Shown: positions 17,383 through 26,004, counted from the stretch's first letter. The stretch: 39,036 nt of DNA from Planctomycetota bacterium (GCA_021810145.1 JAJZJL010000027.1:1-39036), one strand, 5' to 3'. Made by a program: numbers and translations. Notes: a model not told the origin generated them from the sequence alone.

Positions 17383-18843
17383 TTATTGGGCACCCGAAGG
17401 ACGGCCGAGTTGGGGCACTTGCGTTTGCCGGTAATCGGGAACTTGGGTGGCCCAGTTCAGTGCCAGATAGAACGCGGTATCCAGTTCCAGTGAGGCCACT
17501 TCCAGCGGATAATCAAATAGCGCGTGAATAAAGACTCCCAGCAATGCAATGTGCGCGCACCGGATCAATAGTTGATCGATGTCGAAAGCGGGGTTTAATG
17601 TTTCGGCGGACGGATGAGGCGGCTTAGCACCCCGGAGAGATCCGAGCGCCAATACGCCCCACGCCAGAAAACCGGCCGCGCCCCATTGCACCAGCGTTTG
17701 CAGATAATCATTGGAGGCATAACTCCAGCGGCTGATGCGATGACCGGGATGATAAAACAACACAATCCAATGACTGTATAATTCCGGAATCATGTGGTGC
17801 GAAAGTGGAAAACGGATTTTAAAACTGCCCGGCCCGGAGCCAAACAATGGATGCACCATCGCCATCGCCCAACTAACGCGCCAGGCCAGCAGCCGGCCGT
17901 TGCCATGCAGGGCAAAATCGCCGTGAAACTTCTCCCAGCGCGGCAAATTATGCCACACGGCAAGTCCAATGACCACAAGCGTCACGGCCGCCGCGGCGGA
18001 TAGAATCCATTTCCACCGCGCCAAAGCCGCGTGGAATTGCGGCGAATGGCGAAAAGTCCAGATCACTAGAACAGTCAGCAAACACAGCTCTCCGAAGCAT
18101 ATCATGGCGGCTCCGCGGGAAATGTTTACCATCACGGCGATAATGGTAATGATGGCCAGCACCGCCCATGCCAGGCTTCGGATTTTGTGCTTGCGCGGGC
18201 CGAGGTGGACAATGGCCAGACCGATCTGAGCGGGAATGGCCAGATTCAAATATGCCCCGGCCACGCCGTGATAAACAAACGTGCCAAAAACCGATGCCAT
18301 GTCACCCGGCACATTGAACATTGGTGGATATAATCCAGCTTTGGCCCCCAGGCCATAAATCGCGATCGAAGCCCCGGTCGCCGCCAGTGCTTTCCACAAG
18401 CCCAGCCGCCAGTGCGGAGAACGGGCAAAATCGCACATCATCAGCAATGCCAGCAGAATTACCGTGACATGCACCATGGCTCCGACGGCCATGGTACGGT
18501 CGGCGGCACCGGGCAACAGGGCAATCAGCGGATGCACAGCGGTGAATTGATGTTCAACGGCGTTGTAGGCGCGGTGTGCATTGACGGCCATCCACCAGCC
18601 CTGCAGCAACAACAGCGCAACGCACAGCACCAGCAGCCGCGGCAGTTTGGGCCGAAACGCCGGTGTAAGCATGGCCAGCAACCAGCAGATACCCGCGGCG
18701 GAAAGAATAAGTTCCAAGCCCATTAATCCGGCGGGTTTAATGGTTCCCCACGCCCATGGCGCAAAAACCAGGGCCAACCCCAGAAGCCAGCCCGCCACCT
18801 GCCGGAAAAAAAATATTGCCGTTTTCAAACTCAAATACTCCAT
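17383..18843 (-). CDS. O-antigen ligase / Wzy-like polymerase
   Basis: The 486-residue integral membrane protein has about eleven hydrophobic helices. Near residues 325-350 it has the periplasmic-loop signature of the Wzy_C family: GRLLAWRVSWAMAMVHPLFGSGPGSF, then aromatic residues and FDYPLEVASLEL late in the protein. Such enzymes polymerise or transfer glycans from lipid carriers on the outer face of the inner membrane. The gene is divergent from a Wzx-like flippase, which fits export and polymerisation of a surface polysaccharide. The ATG at 18843 is chosen because the hydrophobic region begins just after it; an ATG at 18981 would add 46 non-family residues and overlap the flippase gene. 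Whether it is a ligase or a polymerase cannot be told. Confidence 0.82.
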   Translation of the reverse strand: MEYLSLKTAIFFFRQVAGWLLGLALVFAPWAWGTIKPAGLMGLELILSAAGICWLLAMLTPAFRPKLPRLLVLCVALLLLQGWWMAVNAHRAYNAVEHQFTAVHPLIALLPGAADRTMAVGAMVHVTVILLALLMMCDFARSPHWRLGLWKALAATGASIAIYGLGAKAGLYPPMFNVPGDMASVFGTFVYHGVAGAYLNLAIPAQIGLAIVHLGPRKHKIRSLAWAVLAIITIIAVMVNISRGAAMICFGELCLLTVLVIWTFRHSPQFHAALARWKWILSAAAAVTLVVIGLAVWHNLPRWEKFHGDFALHGNGRLLAWRVSWAMAMVHPLFGSGPGSFKIRFPLSHHMIPELYSHWIVLFYHPGHRISRWSYASNDYLQTLVQWGAAGFLAWGVLALGSLRGAKPPHPSAETLNPAFDIDQLLIRCAHIALLGVFIHALFDYPLEVASLELDTAFYLALNWATQVPDYRQTQVPQLGRPSGAQ

Positions 18844-18946
18844 TTTTTCACCGGCAGGATACCACGGAAACCCCCCAAGCCAAGAGAACTGAATTATGAT
18901 ACCATCCGATGAATGCAATCGCCTTGGATAATTGGGCGGACATAAT

Positions 18947-20458
18947 GTGACGCATACGGCTGAAAACAAAGCACAATCCACCGGCTCCGGTCGAGCCTCG
19001 CAGCTAACGCGGCGAAGCGTTGGCGGCGTGGCGTGGATGATATTTCAAACCCTGGCGTCCAAAAGTTTCGGCTTGATCGGGCAGATTATTCTGGCGCGGC
19101 TGTTGACGCCGCATGATTTCGGCCTGGTCGGACTGGCGTATGCGGCCGGGGCCATTCCCAACATTCTCCGGCAATCCGGCGTGCCGCAGATACTGGTCCA
19201 GAAGCGGCGAAGTTTTGTGCGCTGGGCCACGGCGGCATTCTGGATGGAAATCGCATTAGGCATTGCCGCGGGCGGTCTGATGCTTCTGGCGGCCCCCTAT
19301 GCGGCGCTGGCATTTCATGCGCGGCAGTTAATTCCGATTATGGAAATTATTGCGCCGGGCATCGCGATTACCGCGTTGTTTGCCGTGCCCACCGCACGTT
19401 TGATGCAAGACATGCGATTTCGGGAATTGGCGATCATTGGCCTGGGCTACAACTTGCTCGCGATGGTTCTCAGCGTTGTTCTGGCGGCTTCGGGCTGGGG
19501 CGTGTACAGCTTTGTCATTCCGCTGCCGGTCGTGGGGGCATTGCGGGCCATCGCGCTGTGGATCGCCGCCCCGACACGCATCGCACTGCGTCCACGATTT
19601 TACCGGTGGCCGCAACTGGCTGGAAAGTCAGGCCTGCTGATGGGAGCGGTGGTATTTCAGACGATCAGCCGGATTGCGGAAATGTCCTTTTTGCGGGCGT
19701 TCGCCTCGGTTACGCTGGTCGGCCAGTATTTTTTCGCATCAAATTTATCCACTCAGATCAGCCAGGTCTTTTCCACCAATGTCGCCAGCGTGCTGTATCC
19801 GGCACTGCATTCCATGGAAAATCAGACGGCCCGCCAGACGCAGGCTTTTCTGCGGGCCGCCAATCTTGTGGCAATGGTGGGAATGCCTTTGTGTGTGCTG
19901 GAATCGCTATTGGCCGAGCCATTGCTGACACTGGTGTACGGCAGCAAATGGGACGCGGCCATTGTGCCACTGGAATTGTTGTCCCTGGGTGCCGCGTTTA
20001 TGCTGCTGATGGAGCCATCGTTGAATTTTCTTCTGGCACAGGGACGGTTTCGCTTTCAACTCACCTGGGCGTCAAGCAGCGCGATGGTATATGTACCGCT
20101 GGCATTGTTTGCCGCATGGGCGGGCGGCGCGGTGATGCTGGCCGCGATGGTCAGCCTGTATTGGATTCTTGCCGCCCCGCTGCTGGCACGCCTGGCGATC
20201 GGCAACCGCGGAGGAACGTGGCGCGATGTGGCGGCAATATTCCTCCGCCCGGCCGGCATGGCGGCGGTAGCGGCGGCACCGTGGATTGCCGTACGATACC
20301 TGGGTGCGGGGATCAAACTTCCAATCTGGGAAAACATTGTGTGCGGCGGCTTTTCGTTTGTACTCATATACACTGCATTATGCGTTTGGTTCCGCGGATC
20401 GGAATTAGCCGCCCTGTGGAACGCGATATGGCATGGGCGTGGCGATATTACCGGGTAA
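18947..20458 (+). CDS. Wzx-like polysaccharide flippase (MOP superfamily)
   Basis: The 503-residue protein begins with a short polar tail ending in RRSVGGVAWMIFQTLASK. It then has about twelve membrane helices and reads ARLLTPHDFGLVGLA, the standard N-terminal segment of polysaccharide-export flippases of the RfbX/Wzx family. Later come EMSFLRAF and GKSGLLMGAVVFQ. It would flip undecaprenyl-linked glycans for the polymerase/ligase encoded divergently. The start is set at GTG 18947 because GGGCGGA lies just upstream; TTG 18932 is the alternative in the same frame. An ORF of 301 codons in another frame (19558-20463) is a shadow. No glycosyltransferase genes are in the window, so this pair is separated from the rest of the pathway. 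Confidence 0.86.
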   Translation: MTHTAENKAQSTGSGRASQLTRRSVGGVAWMIFQTLASKSFGLIGQIILARLLTPHDFGLVGLAYAAGAIPNILRQSGVPQILVQKRRSFVRWATAAFWMEIALGIAAGGLMLLAAPYAALAFHARQLIPIMEIIAPGIAITALFAVPTARLMQDMRFRELAIIGLGYNLLAMVLSVVLAASGWGVYSFVIPLPVVGALRAIALWIAAPTRIALRPRFYRWPQLAGKSGLLMGAVVFQTISRIAEMSFLRAFASVTLVGQYFFASNLSTQISQVFSTNVASVLYPALHSMENQTARQTQAFLRAANLVAMVGMPLCVLESLLAEPLLTLVYGSKWDAAIVPLELLSLGAAFMLLMEPSLNFLLAQGRFRFQLTWASSSAMVYVPLALFAAWAGGAVMLAAMVSLYWILAAPLLARLAIGNRGGTWRDVAAIFLRPAGMAAVAAAPWIAVRYLGAGIKLPIWENIVCGGFSFVLIYTALCVWFRGSELAALWNAIWHGRGDITG

Positions 20459-21046
20459 GATAACCTGCAGGATAGATCGCCATGCCGCACCGGGATAGCG
20501 GATTGCCGATGGAGTCATGCACACGCGGGTGCCGGTGGACATTTGCTGGACCTGCCGGATACGGCACTGCTGGAGGCTTGCTTGCCAGCACGCCGGCTGG
20601 CTGGTTCAGGCGCTGCCTGACGGTCGCGGCTCGGATTTTTTAGCGCGGGTGGTCACGGGGCCGGTGGCGTGGAGGCGGGCGGGTACGATTGGGCGGAAGC
20701 GGGCGATTATGGCCGCGACCTGGGGGCATAAAGAAAATTCATGGAAAACTTACATGCGCTATTGCCCAGTTATCGCCCCTGCATGGAAAATCTGCCGCAC
20801 GCGAGGGCCAGCCCCCGGTTGTGGAGATCGCAAGACACGTTACGCGGCGGTTTGAAATGCCATGCCCTTAAGCATGCTCCGCAAGAAATGCGCGTTGTCC
20901 ACTGCGAGTTATCACCCCCCTTTCGCGTGGTTTGACCCGCAGCGGGCATATCGGATAAAGTAAAGGACTTGCCGCTTGCTGATACGGCCATATCCGGTGG
21001 CCACTGGCGGCGAGCAAGTATGCAAGAGCACGTGACAAAGCCCTTT
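20459..21046. other. 588-bp intergenic region with a possible relic
   Basis: No intact gene is recognised. On the + strand 20531-20620 encodes LLDLPDTALLEACLPARRLAGSG before a stop, which recalls the N-terminus of release-factor-like proteins (LPDeaLL..C....GSGPGGQ); this is weak. A short GC-rich stretch around 20612-20640 (TGACGGTCGCGGCTCGG) follows. The distal part carries the candidate tRNA promoter. Confidence 0.3.
20932..20959 (+). promoter_or_regulatory. candidate promoter for tRNA-Gln
   Basis: TTGACC (20932-20937, five of six matches to TTGACA) is followed at 16 bp by GATAAA (20954-20959); TAAAGT at 18 bp is an alternative -10. Transcription would start about 80 bases before the tRNA. 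Confidence 0.4.
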
Positions 21047-21117
21047 TGGGGGATGGTGTAACGGTAGCACAGCAGATTTTGGTTCTGCTTGTTCTGGTTC
21101 GAATCCAGATCCCCCAG
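21047..21117 (+). tRNA. tRNA-Gln (anticodon TTG)
   Basis: The 71-nt sequence folds as a cloverleaf. The acceptor stem TGGGGGA pairs with TCCCCCA, the D arm is GTG...CAC with TAACGGTAG, the anticodon stem is GCAGA/TCTGC around the loop TTTTGGT (anticodon TTG), and the T arm is CTGG-TTCGAAT-CCAG. The U1-A72 pair and G73 are typical of bacterial glutamine tRNAs. CCA is not encoded. The final G also begins a 9-bp hairpin that may terminate transcription or help 3' processing. Confidence 0.97.
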
Positions 21118-21137
21118 TTTTGGCCGGAGGCCAAAAC
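21117..21137 (+). terminator. hairpin directly behind tRNA-Gln
   Basis: GTTTTGGCC (21117-21125) pairs perfectly with GGCCAAAAC (21129-21137) around a 3-nt loop. No T-run follows, so termination would not be of the classic type. The same hairpin position recurs in the repeats downstream with different stem sequences. Confidence 0.45.
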
Positions 21138-21703
21138 AGAGCAGGAGAAGTTGGAGCAGGAGATCAGGTGAGCACATACGGCTGGGGCAGGTAGAGTTGC
21201 TGCTCACGCGGGCGAGAAAAAACAGAGTCCCGGTGCATCGGGATGGTCTACTGCTCGACTGTTCAGATTTCACCTGTTCTCGGCGCAGCCGCCGGCCGAA
21301 GGCCAAAACAGAGCAGGAGAAGTCAGAGCAGGGGAACAGGTGAGCACATACGGCTGAAGCAGGAGAGTTGCTGCCGCTAAAATGTAATCCCTGCGTACTC
21401 GGAGGTTTTTTCGCAAGCAGGCGAAAAAAAAACAGAGTCCCGATGCATCGGGATGGTCTACTGCTCAGGGCTTTTTTTGCCCGCAGGCAAAAAAATAGAG
21501 CAGGTGAATGTAGAGCAGGAGATCAGGTGAGCACATACGGCTGGGTACAAAAAAGTCGTTGCCGCATCCGCGAAAGTTCCACCTGCGGTCACCTGTTCAA
21601 CTGTTCAACTGCTCAGGGCTTTTTTTGCCCGCAGGCAAAAAAATAGAGCAGGTGAATGTAGAGCAGGGGAACAGGTGAGCACATACGGCTGGGGCAGGAG
21701 AGT
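21118..21703. repeat. degenerate tandem repeats with hairpins, four units
   Basis: The block AGGTGAGCACATACGGCTG recurs at 21166, 21338, 21525 and 21673, so units are 148-187 bp long. Each is preceded by GAGCAGG-rich sequence (GAGCAGGAGAAGT or GAGCAGGTGAATGT, then GAGCAGG). A 36-bp module with one mismatch between copies, containing a GTCCCG-TGCAT-CGGGAT hairpin, occurs at 21221-21256 and 21431-21466. Further hairpins lie at 21294-21304, 21406-21429, 21472-21495 and 21620-21643; the last two are identical TTTTTTTGCC/GGCAAAAAAA stems. There are no CRISPR-like unique spacers and no ORF with support. It fills the space between tRNA-Gln and the glmU-like gene. Confidence 0.8.
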
Positions 21704-21807
21704 GCTTATTCAGGGCGTGTTAGACGTCTTCCTGCGGACTGTTGTTGGCTTGCTGAAAGCGGCACATCGGTAAGTTTGTTTTCTGAAATTTAAGGGATAT
21801 ATCGTTT

Positions 21808-22734
21808 ATGCCTGTTGCCGCTATTATTCTCGCCGCGGGTAAATCCACCCGCATGAAAAGCTCCCGGGTTAAAGTGCTGCATGAAATCTGCGGGCGGCCC
21901 ATGCTGGCATATGTGCTTGATGCCGTGCGGGCGGCGGGGGCACAGCGGATTGTCGTGGTGGTGGGACATGATCGGGAATCGGTCATGCGGGAGTTTGCAC
22001 AGCAATCGGATATCGTATGGGTGCATCAACAGGAACAAAAAGGCACCGGTCATGCCGTTCAGGTGTGCCGGGAGGCGCTCAAAGATTTCACCGGCGAGGT
22101 ATTTGTACTCGCTGGTGATGGCCCCTTGATTCGCGCTGAAACCCTGTCGCGGATCGTGGAAGAACATCACAGCGCGCGTGCGGCGATGACCTTGGCGACA
22201 AGTGTCATTGACAATCCGACCGGTTATGGCCGTATTGTGCGCGATCAGGCGGGTGAAATGATGGCGATCGTGGAAGAAAAAGATGCCTCATCCGATCAAA
22301 GGGCCATAAATGAAGTAAATCCATCGTATTATTTGTTTGATGCACCGGCACTTTTCAGCGCTTTGGACCGAATCAGGCCAAATAATCAGAAAGGCGAATA
22401 TTATTTAACGGATACGCTGGCCATATTGCGAAGTGACGGCCAGAAGGTAAGAGCTGTGGCGGCGGTGCCCGCGGAGGACATTTTAAGCATCAATTCAAGG
22501 CGGGAACTGGCGGTGGTAAACCGGGTTATGCAACGCCGAATTCAGGCTGCGATAATGGATTCAGGGGTAACAATTGTCAGCCCGGAGAACACTTGGATTG
22601 AATTTGGGGCGAAAATCGGTCAAGATACTGTGCTCGAAGCGTTCACATGGATTGGCGCGGGGGCGATAATCGCGCCCGCGAGCCATGTGTCGGCCTCTGT
22701 GGTCATTGGCCGAGACGGGAAATATCCCGCATAG
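21808..22734 (+). CDS. glmU: GlmU-like nucleotidyltransferase lacking the acetyltransferase domain
   Basis: The 308-residue protein has the N-terminal uridylyltransferase domain of GlmU: the loop LAAGKSTRMKSSRVKVLHE (residues 8-26), GTGHAVQ, VLAGDGPLI with the metal Asp, GYGRIVRD, IVEEKDAS, and NEVNPSYYLF. The usual Pro before KVLH is Val here. Only the first turns of the left-handed beta helix are present (ENTWIEFGAKIGQDTVLEAF...), whereas full GlmU is about 450 residues. It can therefore make UDP-GlcNAc from GlcNAc-1-phosphate but not acetylate glucosamine-1-phosphate, unless another enzyme does that. AAGGGA lies 10 bp before the ATG. It heads the prs-rplY-pth cluster, a conserved order in many bacteria, which supports GlmU identity. 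Confidence 0.86.
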   Translation: MPVAAIILAAGKSTRMKSSRVKVLHEICGRPMLAYVLDAVRAAGAQRIVVVVGHDRESVMREFAQQSDIVWVHQQEQKGTGHAVQVCREALKDFTGEVFVLAGDGPLIRAETLSRIVEEHHSARAAMTLATSVIDNPTGYGRIVRDQAGEMMAIVEEKDASSDQRAINEVNPSYYLFDAPALFSALDRIRPNNQKGEYYLTDTLAILRSDGQKVRAVAAVPAEDILSINSRRELAVVNRVMQRRIQAAIMDSGVTIVSPENTWIEFGAKIGQDTVLEAFTWIGAGAIIAPASHVSASVVIGRDGKYPA

Positions 22735-22894
22735 CAACGGGCGGAATTGAGCGCGCAGGTTCGCGACGGATTTGCAGAAATCTGCCGGGCAGGTTTTTGT
22801 TTCATGGATGAAAAACTCGGCATGGCGCGGCGACGCGCCACCGGGGAAGTTTTGTTTTGAGAATGGCGAAAGATTATTCATCGGGTATTTGACA

Positions 22895-23878
22895 ATGTGT
22901 GATCTGCAAAATGAATTGAAGATTTTCGCCGGCCGGTCCAATCCGGGTCTTACGAAAAACATTTGTGATCACATCGGCATTCCGTTGGGGAAGGCCCGGA
23001 CGGAAAGCTTCCCGGACGGGGAGTTGATCGTCAAACTTGATGAAGATGTTCGCGGCCGAGACTGCTTTATTGTTCAGCCCACGTGCCAGCCGGTCAATGA
23101 TACGCTCATTGAATTGCTGATCTGGGTGGATTGCCTGATGCGAGCGTCCGCCATGCGGATCACGGCGGTGGTACCGTATTTTGGTTATGCCCGGCAGGAT
23201 CGCAAAAGCGAGGGGCGAACCCCGATTACCGCAAAGATGGTGGCCAATATCATAACCGCGGCGGGAGTTGACCGGGTGATTGCCATGGACCTTCACGCCG
23301 CGCAGGTACAGGGATTTTTCGATTTGCCGGTGGATCATCTTCTGGCGTCACCGGTATTTGTGGCATGGTACAAAAAGCAGTTGCCGGAACTTGGCCGCCT
23401 CGCGATTGTGTCACCGGATCCGGGAAATCTTAAAGCCGCCAGTTATTATGCGGAAGTGCTCGGCGGCGATCTGGCGTTTATTGATAAGCGCCGGCAATCG
23501 AGCACCAAAGTGACCATGTCCGCGATTGTGGGCGATGTTAAAGATAAAACGGTGCTGATGTTTGACGACATGATCACCACGGGTGGAACAGTCTCTGAAG
23601 CCAGCAGAATTCTCATGGACCATGGAGCCAAGGCGGTGCATATTGCGGCAACGCACGGCATATTCGCCGGCAACGCGGTTGAACGCATGGCCAAAAGTCC
23701 CATTGAAAAAATTGTTATCACGGATACGGTTCCGATGGATTCCCGCCTCGAGCCGATTCGTGAACGGCTTGTGGTTTTGTCGGTCGCGGATCTGCTGGGT
23801 GAGGCCATTAAACGCATTCACCTGAATCAGTCCGTATCCATACTTTTTGATAATGGTGGCAACGGCGGCAAACGGTAA
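22895..23878 (+). CDS. prs: ribose-phosphate pyrophosphokinase (PRPP synthase)
   Basis: The 327-residue enzyme makes PRPP from ribose-5-phosphate and ATP for nucleotide, histidine and tryptophan synthesis. Signatures are FAGRSNPGL, ESFPDGELIVK, VVPYFGYARQDRK, TAKMVANIITAAGVDRVIAMDLHAAQ and the PRPP loop VLMFDDMITTGGT (usually DDMIDTAGT). The ATG at 22895 gives the normal family N-terminus; the frame is open further to 22772 but those residues are unrelated. There is no strong Shine-Dalgarno site. rplY follows after 63 bp. The product also supplies PRPP for the pathway in which trpF works. Confidence 0.96.
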   Translation: MCDLQNELKIFAGRSNPGLTKNICDHIGIPLGKARTESFPDGELIVKLDEDVRGRDCFIVQPTCQPVNDTLIELLIWVDCLMRASAMRITAVVPYFGYARQDRKSEGRTPITAKMVANIITAAGVDRVIAMDLHAAQVQGFFDLPVDHLLASPVFVAWYKKQLPELGRLAIVSPDPGNLKAASYYAEVLGGDLAFIDKRRQSSTKVTMSAIVGDVKDKTVLMFDDMITTGGTVSEASRILMDHGAKAVHIAATHGIFAGNAVERMAKSPIEKIVITDTVPMDSRLEPIRERLVVLSVADLLGEAIKRIHLNQSVSILFDNGGNGGKR

Positions 23879-23941
23879 AAAAACGTAAACAACTGGAATG
23901 GATATTTTTGTCAATAACACTCATTAAGAGGAGAATCAGCC

Positions 23942-24652
23942 ATGGTGGCAGCAACTGAACACAAACGTCATACCCTGGAAGTAAGCCTGCGCAGCGCACC
24001 GGGGCGCAAAGGCGCGGAGCACCTGCGGAAAAACGGCAAAATCCCCGGTGTGGTGTATGGACTGGCCAAAGAGAACCTGCCGATTGAGCTTGGTGCCAAA
24101 GAAGCGGAACGCGCCATTCACTCCGGCACGCATCTGGTGGATATCAAACTCAATGGTTCCGTGGAGCACGTTCTGATTCAGGATGTGCAGTACGATCATC
24201 TGCAGATGGCCATTGAGCATGTTGATTTCATGCGCATTGACCCCACGCACAAAGTGCGGGTTAAAGTGCCCCTGGACTTCCGTGGAACACCCAAGGGTGC
24301 CAAAGAAGGCGGCATCCTGGAAGTGCAGATTTCCGAGCTTGAGCTTGAGGTTCTGCCGCTGGAAATTCCAGACAGAATTCGTTTTGATGTGGAACATCTG
24401 GAACTCCACGGTCTGGTGCATGCCAAGGAAATTCCGCTGCCATCCGGAGCCCGGTTGCTAAGTCCGCCACCGGACCAGATTCTCTGCCAGGTACGCACAG
24501 TCAAGGAAGTGACGCCGGAAGAGACCGCGGCAGCCGGCCCGGCGGAACCGGAAGTCATTGGCAAGAAACCGGCGGAAGAAGGCGAAGCCGCCACTGCGGC
24601 CGCCGGAAAAGCCCCGGCTGCGGCCAAAAAAGAAGCGCCCGCGAAGAAATAA
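23942..24652 (+). CDS. rplY: large ribosomal subunit protein bL25 (Ctc type)
   Basis: The 236-residue protein has the 5S-rRNA-binding bL25 domain (residues 1-95: LRKNGKIPGVVYG, VLIQDVQYDHLQMAIEHVDF) and the C-terminal Ctc/TL5 beta domain (VKVPLDFRGTPKGAKEGGILEV, LPLEIPDRIRFDVEHLELHG, LPSGARLLSPPPDQILCQV). It ends in an Ala/Lys/Glu-rich tail of about 45 residues. AGGAG lies 8 bp before the ATG. It sits in the usual place between prs and pth. Confidence 0.96.
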   Translation: MVAATEHKRHTLEVSLRSAPGRKGAEHLRKNGKIPGVVYGLAKENLPIELGAKEAERAIHSGTHLVDIKLNGSVEHVLIQDVQYDHLQMAIEHVDFMRIDPTHKVRVKVPLDFRGTPKGAKEGGILEVQISELELEVLPLEIPDRIRFDVEHLELHGLVHAKEIPLPSGARLLSPPPDQILCQVRTVKEVTPEETAAAGPAEPEVIGKKPAEEGEAATAAAGKAPAAAKKEAPAKK

Positions 24653-24742
24653 TCACGGGTTCATTCACCCGGTGCCATGTGACTTTTTCAGATTTGGCCG
24701 CATGATTGCACGGGAACTGAGAATGGTTTGGCGCAAAGGAAA

Positions 24743-24760
24743 GTCCCGGTGCGCCGGGAC
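24743..24760. repeat. perfect palindromic hairpin in the rplY-pth spacer
   Basis: GTCCCGG (24743-24749) pairs perfectly with CCGGGAC (24754-24760) around TGCG. It resembles GTCCCG-TGCAT-CGGGAT hairpins at 21228-21245 and 21438-21455 and a weaker one at 17041-17056. It may be a small dispersed repeat rather than a terminator, since no T-run follows. Confidence 0.5.
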
Positions 24761-24772
24761 GGGCAGGACGGC

Positions 24773-25375
24773 ATGAAACTTGTTGCCGGTTTAGGAAATC
24801 CCGGTGCCGAATATGCCCGCACCCGGCATAATGCCGGTTTTATGGTGCTGGACATGCTGGCCGGACAATCCGGGGAACGCTGGAAATCCGGGTTTGACGG
24901 CTTATGCTGCCAGATGGTTTGCGGCGCGGAGAAAATTCTGCTGCTCAAGCCGGCAACATATATGAATCGCAGCGGGCAATCGGTGGCTCAGGCCATGCGC
25001 TTTCATCATTTGGGCATTGCCGACCTGCTGGTGGTGGTGGATGATATACATCTGCCATGCGGAACGATGCGGCTGCGAGCGGGTGGCTCAAGCGGCGGCC
25101 ACAACGGCCTGGCGGATGTGCAGCGGCACATGGGACCGTTTGTTGAGGCTTCCCCGCAGGCGGCCATGCAATATTCCCGCCTGCGGATCGGCGTGGATGA
25201 GCCTGGGCGCGTACCGCTGGAGGCGTATGTGCTGTCGGCATTTTCGCCCGGGCAATGGGCGGCGGTGCAGACGGCTTTGAATCAGGCCGCGGAGGCGGTA
25301 CAATACTGGGCTTTGCATGGCGTAGAGAAGGCGATGAATCGCTTTAACGTCGGCAACGAGGGTTCGGAGAAGTAA
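24773..25375 (+). CDS. pth: peptidyl-tRNA hydrolase
   Basis: The 200-residue enzyme releases tRNA from stalled peptidyl-tRNA. Its active-site residues are all present: N9 in GLGNPGAEY, H19 in TRHNAGF, D90/D91 in VVVDDIHLPCGTMRLR and N111 in GGSSGGHNGL, with MNRSGQSV between. The start at 24773 follows AGGA (24765-24768); the frame continues upstream to 24728 but the extra codons come from the palindromic repeat. It belongs to the prs-rplY-pth-rpsF run. Confidence 0.96.
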   Translation: MKLVAGLGNPGAEYARTRHNAGFMVLDMLAGQSGERWKSGFDGLCCQMVCGAEKILLLKPATYMNRSGQSVAQAMRFHHLGIADLLVVVDDIHLPCGTMRLRAGGSSGGHNGLADVQRHMGPFVEASPQAAMQYSRLRIGVDEPGRVPLEAYVLSAFSPGQWAAVQTALNQAAEAVQYWALHGVEKAMNRFNVGNEGSEK

Positions 25376-25454
25376 TAGTTTTATTGTGCCCGGCGGTGAA
25401 ACCCATGGTGGCGCGTGTTGCGCTGCTCGCCGTCTGGAGCGAATTGGAGCGTTT

Positions 25455-25928
25455 ATGGCTATCCATATCCGGCAGTACGAGGCAATGTTTCTTCTCAATG
25501 CGGGCTACGCCAGCGGCAATTGGGATGCGGCGAAGGCGGAGGTGGAACATATTCTTCACCGTGCCAACGCCGAAATACTTCATCTGAGAAAATGGGATGA
25601 ACGCCGCCTTGCTTACCCCATCAAAGGCAACAAACGAGGCGTATATGTTCTGGTGTTCTTCAAGGCTGAAGGGCCGAAGATTGCCGGCATTGAACGTGAT
25701 GCCCAGCTTTCGGAGAATATTCTCCGCGTTCTGGTTATCAAAGCCGAGCACCTGGCATTGAAGGATGTTGAAGCCATGCTGCCGCAGCAGCCCATTGTTG
25801 AGGATCACTTCGGCCGCCACACATCGTCGCGTCGGGCAGATCGGGATCGTGCGCCGAGTGCCGATGCAAGCGAACCGGTCGTTGATGCGATTGAAGACAC
25901 GGTCGTTGATATCGCGGATGGCAAGTAA
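25455..25928 (+). CDS. rpsF: small ribosomal subunit protein bS6
   Basis: The 157-residue protein begins IRQYEAMFLLN and contains KWDERRLAYPIKGNKRGVYVLVFFKAEG and an ENILRVLVIKAE stretch, the bS6 signature. A 40-residue acidic/Arg-rich tail follows. The start has GGAG 5 bp upstream; codons from 25386 would add 23 unrelated residues. bS6 binds bS18 on the ribosome; the bS18 gene is not next to it here but at 2245. It is followed after 76 bp by ssb. Confidence 0.95.
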   Translation: MAIHIRQYEAMFLLNAGYASGNWDAAKAEVEHILHRANAEILHLRKWDERRLAYPIKGNKRGVYVLVFFKAEGPKIAGIERDAQLSENILRVLVIKAEHLALKDVEAMLPQQPIVEDHFGRHTSSRRADRDRAPSADASEPVVDAIEDTVVDIADGK

Positions 25929-26004
25929 GTTCAGATGCCGCGCCGCGGCATAAAGGCGATCCCGTGCCGCCGGCGTTGATGCCGGGGCGGAATCAGGAGC
26001 GATC

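Noticed and set aside
19558-20463. 301-codon ORF on the + strand
   Set aside because: It lies in another frame of the flippase gene, is Gly/Arg-rich with no membrane pattern, and has no ribosome binding site.
21118-21703. CRISPR array
   Set aside because: The repeats are 150-190 bp apart, degenerate, with shared rather than unique sequence between them, and no cas genes are present.
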